From the NCBI GenBank assembly GCA_001792895.1, contig MARA01000026.1, positions 531,510 to 595,509 on the forward strand: DNA of 64,000 nucleotides. Direction: 5' to 3'. Numbering within the stretch: the first letter of the stretch is position 1; each line of letters starts with the position of its first letter. This DNA is from Lentinus brumalis. Its lineage: Eukaryota > Basidiomycota > Agaricomycetes > Polyporales > Polyporaceae. The notes under the pieces are model-generated. The model had not been told where the DNA came from, ran no database searches, and saw only the letters and a program-made list of their open reading frames with translations. The position numbers were made by a program, and so were the translations under genes. Below are positions 56,401 through 64,000 of this stretch, in pieces.

Positions 56401-59400
56401 ATGCCGATAACAGGAATGGTGAGCAACCATACGCGGACCTGTGGCTTTCTCAGCTTGTTGCTCTTGCTGATGGGCCCATAAGTACGTACCTTCTCTGCAA
56501 GTTCGCCTTTATCGGCGTTCCCAAGCTCCATGAGCTCTTCATAGCTGGAGAAGGCTTGCACGACGCCATGAAGACCACCCAGACACCATACTTCACCATC
56601 ATGGTAGGATCTCAATGCGGCGGTGAGCTTCGTATCGTCTGCTGACATGATGAATGGGCCGCTCCATCCTAGGCTCTCTGCCCAAGACAGCGCAGCATCG
56701 AAGTTGCAGTCAACGATTCCCGGTTTGAAGCGACCTCGCTTCGCTCGCTGTTGTCTAAGTATAAAGGTAAGCTCCGTGTCCTCGTCGGCTATGAACTCAT
56801 AGTAACTTACTGCATACTACGCAGGCTCCGACCACCCAGCTCAGTACGGAGGAAGGTGTACGCTCGGGGTGATATGAGTGCCATCGTTGTGCACACCTCG
56901 TCGTAGGTGGCATCGTAATGTATGTTCTTGATTTGCTTTCCACGGCGCATACTGTTTTCGACCCTCATGACCGTGTCCATCATACCTAGGAACACTGCGC
57001 GGTCGTCGTAGCGTCCCTGTATGCCCCGTTTCACCAGTTGCAGCCATGGAAACCCACTTGCAGGCTAGCAAACACCGTAAGTATATATGCCTACTCGTAT
57101 ATGTCGGTACTCACCATCTCCATCAGCTCTTGGACGTCTACATGTCGCAGGTAAGCCTCACCAGCAACTGGGTTGCGGAATGCTTCCGGGACGTACTTCC
57201 CGCACCCTTTGCGAGGAGCTCGCTTGCGGATCGCATTCTGGAAGAGCTTCAAGCCCTTCAGCTTGCGGCAAGCGGTGCACGGTAGAACCTCGCCCGAAGC
57301 AGAGATCTGAGCGCGCTTGTTGCACTTGGGGGACGACACGGTGCCCGTGTGGTGGTGATTGATCCACTTTGCCTCAGCTCGCTCTGCAGCCAAGACTCGA
57401 TCACGGATTTGCTGCTTCGTGAGCTTGCCCTTTCGACGGCTCTTGGCGTGCTGACTGAGCACCTCATCCCGTATAACCTCGCGTCTTCGCGCGCCGCCAG
57501 ATGCGACGACTGTTCGAGCAAGGTACTTCGGAATACGCTCGTTCTGGGCATGACCGAGCCCCGGGCAGGCAACAGTGTGTTTTGGAGGTGGAGGCTGGTG
57601 AGGAGCGGAGCCTGAGGACGATCTTCCGGTGAAGAAGCCGGTGATGAACGTCTCATTCGCCCTCTTCGCCAGCTTGCACTTCTTCCCCTTGCGGTGACTG
57701 GTCCACCGCTCAGTGTTGTTGTCAGCTCGCATGGGAACTGGCTTCTTGCAGCGAGAGCAGACGACCATACGGCGGTCTGTGTGACTGAAGTCAGCCTTTG
57801 GATCGTCGGCTCGAATCTTGGCCTGAAAAGCCTTGAAGTTAAGTTCCTTGAACCATGTCGGCTGTTGAACCGCGGTGAGCGACTGGATGGACCATGTCAT
57901 GATGAGCGAGTATACATACTGTCTGTTTGATAGCGACCTTCACTCTTGACCGGGCTAGTAAGCGACCGGACTTTGTTGTCTTCGCATTGCGTCTTCTCCG
58001 TCGGACGACTGCAACGAGAGGTTCATCTTCTGATGATGAGCTGTCTGTTGTCTCTGCTTGTGCGTCGATCACGGCGTTGTCTAACCAAGTTTATTGTTAG
58101 TGTGGTGTTGGTAGCCAGTTATGACACCCCGACGTACCGATGCCGCTGCTCGTGCCGCTCTCTGGTAGTGACATGCTGCTTGTCGTGTTTGGACCTTCGG
58201 CGGCGAGATGTTCTTCAAGCTCAAACTCAGGTGCTGGGGCTTGGTCAGCCGCCAGAGCTGTGACGATGTCATGCAGATTCTAAGAGTACGTCACTTTTGA
58301 AGCTCCAAGACACCGACGTAGCGTACTCACCATTTTGCTCAGCTCCATACAACGCTCAAAGTACAACGCTCGCATCCGACGAGGAGCTGTAGGTGCCCAT
58401 CTTTGCGCTCCTGGGAAGATGCACCGCTCAATCGCATTTGCAGTGGCGATGCCGCACGAGGTCGAGTCTCGTTGGAGGCCAGTCTCGAGAGCAGTCATGT
58501 TGACAGACCAGTGAGCCCCGGGCCAGATGTCCGCGAGGAAGAACCGAAGGTCCTTCAGCAGTCCAGGTATGTCGTCCCGCGACGCACTGGGCATGGAGTC
58601 TCCGATGTTGATGGCTCGTGTGCTGATGTTGACTTCAACAGGAATCCAGTGCACATTCCGGATGTTACACGGGAGAAGGAGGCGCGTGAACGCGCCTGCC
58701 AGTAGCTTGTCCACATAGAATTGGCGGTGGGCGGAAGTGCGATAGGGTAACTTGGTGCGCAGAAAGACATCCGCGACAAGTGTACCACCATGCTGGGCCG
58801 CTTGGCGCATCGTGTACGTGAACTCTTCTCCGAGGCAGTTGATCGTGTCGTCGTTGAGCCAGGCATCCGACAGGAGGTTCTGCGCTAGGCTGAGCACACT
58901 GACATCACCTCGAAGTAGGTTGGGCGACGCTGCCCTCGAAGGACATTGGAGAACAACCTGCCGCAACCTCTCGACCTCTGCCTCCTCCCATCGTTCTTGC
59001 TTCGCCGACAGCTCGATCCAGTTCAGCCGGGCTCTCCACTTGCCCTGCGTCTTGAGCAGTGCATCCCCCACTTCCAGAGTCGAGCGGTCCACAATGGCAA
59101 GTAAACTCCATCCTTCACCGGGTGCTGGACTGATCTCGACCCCCGCCTTGATGCTTCTTGCAGCCTGGAGTCGAGCGCGACGCATATCGAAGACGTCGGG
59201 AGAATGACAGCTTCAGGATGTGTCCATTCCTCAGTGGGGTTCTCTTCGGAGAACCAGTCTTCAGGCGAGGTCAGCATGAACTTGCGGCTGCCTGGGCGAA
59301 ACGGAGTAGGTGACCAGGCAAGAAGTGCAGCAACGGAGAGGTCAGCTGCCGGTTGAAATGCAGCCAAGAGGTCTTCTGGAGCTTGGAATAACTCCTGCTC

Positions 59401-59448
59401 ATCCTCGCTATCTTCTGTGAGGTCGGTAGTGCGATTTTTTGCGGACAT
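53419..59448 (-). CDS. Ulp1-like SUMO protease fused to P-element-like transposase, copy A
   Basis: Exons join in phase: 59448-58331, 58279-58138, 58080-57920, 57882-57115, 57064-56811, 56754-56490, 56438-55036, 54985-54735, 54681-54151, 54082-53936 and 53882-53419. They give about 1,830 residues. Residues ~180-373 are a C48 (Ulp1) protease with His267 (VHWIPVEV), Asp284 (IGDSMP), Gln326 and Cys332 (QRDSTSCG). A Cys/His region follows (CSRCKKP, HRKGKKC). Then comes PASGFPWLQLVKRGIQGRYDD and a P/THAP9-like part: SPRAYTFLRTELGGRSLRS, Asp854/855 in MSADDTKL, Asp959 in YSVDGVE, and Glu ~1188 in NSTEPCEHFFG. The remaining ~500 residues are unassigned. The frame is broken once at C5 (59065-59069); copy B has six bases there and is intact. 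Confidence 0.75.
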
Positions 59449-59771
59449 GACAGTGGCGAGAAGAGTAAGGTGGACTTTGCAGAGCACACCGTCAAAAATT
59501 CTGTATTCTAGTCCTCGTGTGGATAATATTGATGGCAGTATTATGAAGGACTAATACTCAATTAGTCGAACTAGTAACTGCCAATAGATGTCAAGTAGAA
59601 CTAGTATCAAACTCGGTAATTGAACGGTCTGGCAATAGACGAGCTGGAGAAGTCGTAGTCGTATAAGTGCCATTACTTCGGGCAAGCCAAAACACCGGCT
59701 TAGCAGCGCCCACGAGCGCCCCCGGCGCCGAGCTGGTCCGGCGATGGTTTTTTGGGGCTCCGACCCTATTA
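55687..59771. repeat. Left arm of large inverted repeat
   Basis: This arm reads as the reverse complement of 59918-64000. Paired coordinates sum to 119,689 at the loop and shift by one at each of four single-base length differences, reaching 119,687 at the window end. Gene content, introns and promoter are the same on both arms. I compared them through matching frames and spot alignments and saw no substitutions, but did not align every base. Confidence 0.92.
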
Positions 59772-60240
59772 CAGGACCCCCGCATATGGTATATGAGCTC
59801 ATATGGCCTGATACCCAAAACCGGGCCGAAGGGCCCGGAAAGTTATTGCCATTACCCAAAAATCAAGGTCAGATTGGCCGATGTCATAGGCCCGAAAAGA
59901 GGCTCCGGACAGCCAGGTAATAGGGTCGGAGCCCCAAAAAACCATCGCCGGACCAGCTCGGCGCCGGGGGCGCTCGTGGGCGCTGCTAAGCCGGTGTTTT
60001 GGCTTGCCCGAAGTAATGGCACTTATACGACTACGACTTCTCCAGCTCGTCTATTGCCAGACCGTTCAATTACCGAGTTTGATACTAGTTCTACTTGACA
60101 TCTATTGGCAGTTACTAGTTCGACTAATTGAGTATTAGTCCTTCATAATACTGCCATCAATATTATCCACACGAGGACTAGAATACAGAATTTTTGACGG
60201 TGTGCTCTGCAAAGTCCACCTTACTCTTCTCGCCACTGTC
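59449..60240. promoter_or_regulatory. Head-to-head promoter region of the two transposase copies
   Basis: 792 bases between the two divergent ATGs. The outer 323 bases on each side are inverted copies, so both genes have the same upstream sequence. It includes an AT-rich part with ACTAGT and AATTAGT repeats close to each gene and a GC-rich part near the loop. The minus-strand and plus-strand frames here (such as 59667-60098) are shadows produced by the palindrome. Confidence 0.6.
59772..59917. other. 146-base loop of the inverted repeat
   Basis: This is the only sequence between the two arms. It opens with the motif GGACCCCCGCATATGGTATA that is also at 53146. It contains the 12-base palindrome TATGAGCTCATA and a GGGCC-rich hairpin (GGGCCGAAGGGCCC, 59823-59836). 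It has no gene. It could be an element terminus, or DNA trapped between two insertions. Confidence 0.6.
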
Positions 60241-63200
60241 ATGTCCGCAAAAAATCGCACTACCGACCTCACAGAAGATAGCGAGGATGAGCAGGAGTTA
60301 TTCCAAGCTCCAGAAGACCTCTTGGCTGCATTTCAACCGGCAGCTGACCTCTCCGTTGCTGCACTTCTTGCCTGGTCACCTACTCCGTTTCGCCCAGGCA
60401 GCCGCAAGTTCATGCTGACCTCGCCTGAAGACTGGTTCTCCGAAGAGAACCCCACTGAGGAATGGACACATCCTGAAGCTGTCATTCTCCCGACGTCTTC
60501 GATATGCGTCGCGCTCGACTCCAGGCTGCAAGAAGCATCAAGGCGGGGGTCGAGATCAGTCCAGCACCCGGTGAAGGATGGAGTTTACTTGCCATTGTGG
60601 ACCGCTCGACTCTGGAAGTGGGGGGATGCACTGCTCAAGACGCAGGGCAAGTGGAGAGCCCGGCTGAACTGGATCGAGCTGTCGGCGAAGCAAGAACGAT
60701 GGGAGGAGGCAGAGGTCGAGAGGTTGCGGCAGGTTGTTCTCCAATGTCCTTCGAGGGCAGCGTCGCCCAACCTACTTCGAGGTGATGTCAGTGTGCTCAG
60801 CCTAGCGCAGAACCTCCTGTCGGATGCCTGGCTCAACGACGACACGATCAACTGCCTCGGAGAAGAGTTCACGTACACGATGCGCCAAGCGGCCCAGCAT
60901 GGTGGTACACTTGTCGCGGATGTCTTTCTGCGCACCAAGTTACCCTATCGCACTTCCGCCCACCGCCAATTCTATGTGGACAAGCTACTGGCAGGCGCGT
61001 TCACGCGCCTCCTTCTCCCGTGTAACATCCGGAATGTGCACTGGATTCCTGTTGAAGTCAACATCAGCACACGAGCCATCAACATCGGAGACTCCATGCC
61101 CAGTGCGTCGCGGGACGACATACCTGGACTGCTGAAGGACCTTCGGTTCTTCCTCGCGGACATCTGGCCCGGGGCTCACTGGTCTGTCAACATGACTGCT
61201 CTCGAGACTGGCCTCCAACGAGACTCGACCTCGTGCGGCATCGCCACTGCAAATGCGATTGAGCGGTGCATCTTCCCAGGAGCGCAAAGATGGGCACCTA
61301 CAGCTCCTCGTCGGATGCGAGCGTTGTACTTTGAGCGTTGTATGGAGCTGAGCAAAATGGTGAGTACGCTACGTCGGTGTCTTGGAGCTTCAAAAGTGAC
61401 GTACTCTTAGAATCTGCATGACATCGTCACAGCTCTGGCGGCTGACCAAGCCCCAGCACCTGAGTTTGAGCTTGAAGAACATCTCGCCGCCGAAGGTCCA
61501 AACACGACAAGCAGCATGTCACTACCAGAGAGCGGCACGAGCAGCGGCATCGGTACGTCGGGGTGTCATAACTGGCTACCAACACCACACTAACAATAAA
61601 CTTGGTTAGACAACGCCGTGATCGACGCACAAGCAGAGACAACAGACAGCTCATCATCAGAAGATGAACCTCTCGTTGCAGTCGTCCGACGGAGAAGACG
61701 CAATGCGAAGACAACAAAGTCCGGTCGCTTACTAGCCCGGTCAAGAGTGAAGGTCGCTATCAAACAGACAGTATGTATACTCGCTCATCATGACATGGTC
61801 CATCCAGTCGCTCACCGCGGTTCAACAGCCGACATGGTTCAAGGAACTTAACTTCAAGGCTTTTCAGGCCAAGATTCGAGCCGACGATCCAAAGGCTGAC
61901 TTCAGTCACACAGACCGCCGTATGGTCGTCTGCTCTCGCTGCAAGAAGCCAGTTCCCATGCGAGCTGACAACAACACTGAGCGGTGGACCAGTCACCGCA
62001 AGGGGAAGAAGTGCAAGCTGGCGAAGAGGGCGAATGAGACGTTCATCACCGGCTTCTTCACCGGAAGATCGTCCTCAGGCTCCGCTCCTCACCAGCCTCC
62101 ACCTCCAAAACACACTGTTGCCTGCCCGGGGCTCGGTCATGCCCAGAACGAGCGTATTCCGAAGTACCTTGCTCGAACAGTCGTCGCATCTGGCGGCGCG
62201 CGAAGACGCGAGGTTATACGGGATGAGGTGCTCAGTCAGCACGCCAAGAGCCGTCGAAAGGGCAAGCTCACGAAGCAGCAAATCCGTGATCGAGTCTTGG
62301 CTGCAGAGCGAGCTGAGGCAAAGTGGATCAATCACCACCACACGGGCACCGTGTCGTCCCCCAAGTGCAACAAGCGCGCTCAGATCTCTGCTTCGGGCGA
62401 GGTTCTACCGTGCACCGCTTGCCGCAAGCTGAAGGGCTTGAAGCTCTTCCAGAATGCGATCCGCAAGCGAGCTCCTCGCAAAGGGTGCGGGAAGTACGTC
62501 CCGGAAGCATTCCGCAACCCAGTTGCTGGTGAGGCTTACCTGCGACATGTAGACGTCCAAGAGCTGATGGAGATGGTGAGTACCGACATATACGAGTAGG
62601 CATATATACTTACGGTGTTTGCTAGCCTGCAAGTGGGTTTCCATGGCTGCAACTGGTGAAACGGGCATACAGGGACGCTACGACGACCGCGCAGTGTTCC
62701 TAGGTATGATGGACACGGTCATGAGGGTCGAAAACAGTATGCGCCGTGGAAAGCAAATCAAGAACATACATTACGATGCCACCTACGACGAGGTGTGCAC
62801 AACGATGGCACTCATATCACCCCGAGCGTACACCTTCCTCCGTACTGAGCTGGGTGGTCGGAGCCTGCGTAGTATGCAGTAAGTTACTATGAGTTCATAG
62901 CCGACGAGGACACGGAGCTTACCTTTATACTTAGACAACAGCGAGCGAAGCGAGGTCGCTTCAAACCGGGAATCGTTGACTGCAACTTCGATGCTGCGCT
63001 GTCTTGGGCAGAGAGCCTAGGATGGAGCGGCCCATTCATCATGTCAGCAGACGATACGAAGCTCACCGCCGCATTGAGATCCTACCATGATGGTGAAGTA
63101 TGGTGTCTGGGTGGTCTTCATGGCGTCGTGCAAGCCTTCTCCAGCTATGAAGAGCTCATGGAGCTTGGGAACGCCGATAAAGGCGAACTTGCAGAGAAGG

Positions 63201-64000
63201 TACGTACTTATGGGCCCATCAGCAAGAGCAACAAGCTGAGAAAGCCACAGGTCCGCGTATGGTTGCTCACCATTCCTGTTATCGGCATCCCGCCGTTCCT
63301 CCTTGCGACCATGGCTTTGAAGAGCAAAGTCAATCGACGTGAGCTGCGCAAATGGCACGATGACGTCTCTTCCAAGCTGGACGCGCGCAACATGCATATT
63401 GTGTCATACAGCGTTGACGGCGTCGAGACAGAACGAGGACTAACCCACGAGATTCAAGACGACGCCATCAAAAGTGGCAAGTCGCACACATGGTCGTTCC
63501 CCCACCCCATCCCTGGCCAGCCACCACTAGTCATTCGCGTACCACTACTCGCGAACGGGCAGCCCTGCATCATGTCGTCAGATGGGAAACATGCGAAGAA
63601 GAATTCTCGAGGCAGTGCGACCTCGGTACGCGCTACCTGATTATCGGGCGTTATCCTGTGGACTATGGTCTGTTCGCGACTCTGGCGGAGGGACACAACT
63701 CACCACTCATGAAGACTGACATCATCGGTGTCGACAAGCAAGACGATCGAGCCGCTGCTCGCCTGTTCTCTGCTGCCACCGTCGAGTACGCCTCCCGCTT
63801 GATGCCTGATCAGCTGGGCTTGTCGATCTACCTGGCTATCATCGGTGAGGCCATGGACGCGCAGCAAAACCGTAACCTTACCCATTGCGAACGTGTCAAG
63901 ATGCTCTGGCGCACCCGGTTCTTCCTAGACGGTGGCGTCAGTACGTCCTCGACCATCCACACTACACTCTGCACACTCACTTCATCACACGCGAGCTCTA
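59918..64000. repeat. Right arm of large inverted repeat
   Basis: The reverse complement of 55687-59771. It is still matching at the last base of the window, so the true arm may be longer. Relative to the left arm it is one base longer at 60620-60625 and one base shorter at 62663-62665, 63625-63626 and 63931-63932. Confidence 0.92.
60241..64000 (+). CDS. Ulp1-like SUMO protease / P-like transposase fusion, copy B (runs off window)
   Basis: Same gene as copy A on the opposite strand. Exons are 60241-61359, 61411-61552, 61610-61770, 61808-62575, 62626-62878, 62935-63199 and 63251-64000, the last leaving the window. The protease exon is fully open here for 373 residues with its catalytic His, Asp, Gln and Cys. 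Downstream the frame is broken three times by one-base-shorter G runs: 62663-62665 (before IQGRYDD), 63625-63626 (before TRYLIIGRY) and 63931-63932 (before WRQYVLD). Copy A has the longer run and an open frame at each. The 37-nt intron 61771-61807 is very short but keeps phase. Whether copy B is functional depends on whether these are real mutations. Confidence 0.75.

Larger units (their letters stand above)
53144..59917 (-). mobile_element. Candidate autonomous P-superfamily-like DNA transposon, copy A
   Basis: The element is defined by the large transposase gene at 53419-59448 and by a shared 23-base motif at 53144-53166 and 59772-59794 in the same orientation. The side facing the gene start is shared with copy B as inverted sequence up to 59771, which marks a natural boundary. 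Terminal inverted repeats and target-site duplications could not be fixed by eye, so both outer borders are provisional. Copy A is the only complete gene copy in the window. Confidence 0.55.

Noticed and set aside
53419..59448. Assignment of the transposase to the KDZ or CACTA/Plavaka groups of mushroom genomes
   Set aside because: I did not find the conserved blocks I associate with those families. The SPRAYTFLR...SADDTKL...SVDGVE...EHFFG order fits P/THAP9-like enzymes better, though no search was possible.
59667..60098. 143-codon frame across the loop
   Set aside because: It arises from reading the palindrome into itself and matches non-coding upstream sequence of both transposase copies.
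1..64000. tRNA, rRNA, CRISPR or riboswitch features
   Set aside because: No cloverleaf with a T-loop consensus, rRNA segment or regularly spaced repeat was noticed by eye. A dedicated scan (for example tRNAscan-SE) was not possible.

Overview
The window is nuclear DNA from a filamentous basidiomycete, most likely an Agaricomycete. Genes are split by introns of about 50-70 nt with GTRNGT donors and CTRAY branch sites, gene spacing is a few hundred bases, coding DNA is GC-rich, and recognisable proteins read like mushroom-forming fungi. No rRNA, tRNA, CRISPR or bacterial operon structure was seen. The genus cannot be named from sequence alone.

Positions 1-35952 are mostly conserved housekeeping genes. 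In order: the 5' two thirds of a TSC2/tuberin gene (-), a many-exon coiled-coil gene (-), a large orphan protein (+), an FAD monooxygenase (+), PAN3 (-) divergent from TFIIE-beta (+), an orphan (+), an amidohydrolase-3 (-) divergent from a single-pass membrane protein (+), importin-beta (-) divergent from LSM7 (+), an isoaspartyl peptidase/L-asparaginase (-), and DEF1 (-) divergent from a rhodanese-DSP phosphatase (+). Several divergent pairs share promoters of 190-280 bp. Themes are TOR signalling, Pol II transcription and damage response, mRNA decay and nuclear import.

Positions 36836-48000 hold two tandem paralogues with a degenerate 2OG-Fe(II) dioxygenase-like fold (both lack the metal ligands), an SRAP/HMCES abasic-site protein (-), and a CTP:phosphocholine cytidylyltransferase (-). 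Positions 48000-52700 are gene-poor with two orphan minus-strand genes, followed by a small element with terminal inverted repeats (52662-53000).

Positions 53144-64000 are the most interesting part. A minus-strand transposon gene of about 11 exons (53419-59448) appears to encode one protein of about 1,830 residues: an N-terminal Ulp1-type (C48) SUMO-protease domain, a Cys/His-rich region, a P-element/THAP9-like RNase H transposase, and a C-terminal extension. A second, head-to-head copy runs from 60241 off the window end. The copies form an inverted repeat with arms of at least 4.08 kb (55687-59771 and 59918-64000) around a 146-bp loop. The arms differ visibly only by four single-base G/C-run length differences, and in each case the longer run keeps the reading frame. 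The same one-base G/C-run loss interrupts several host genes (PAN3, asparaginase, DEF1, the phosphatase, cytidylyltransferase), so homopolymer errors in the assembly are the leading explanation for the broken frames.
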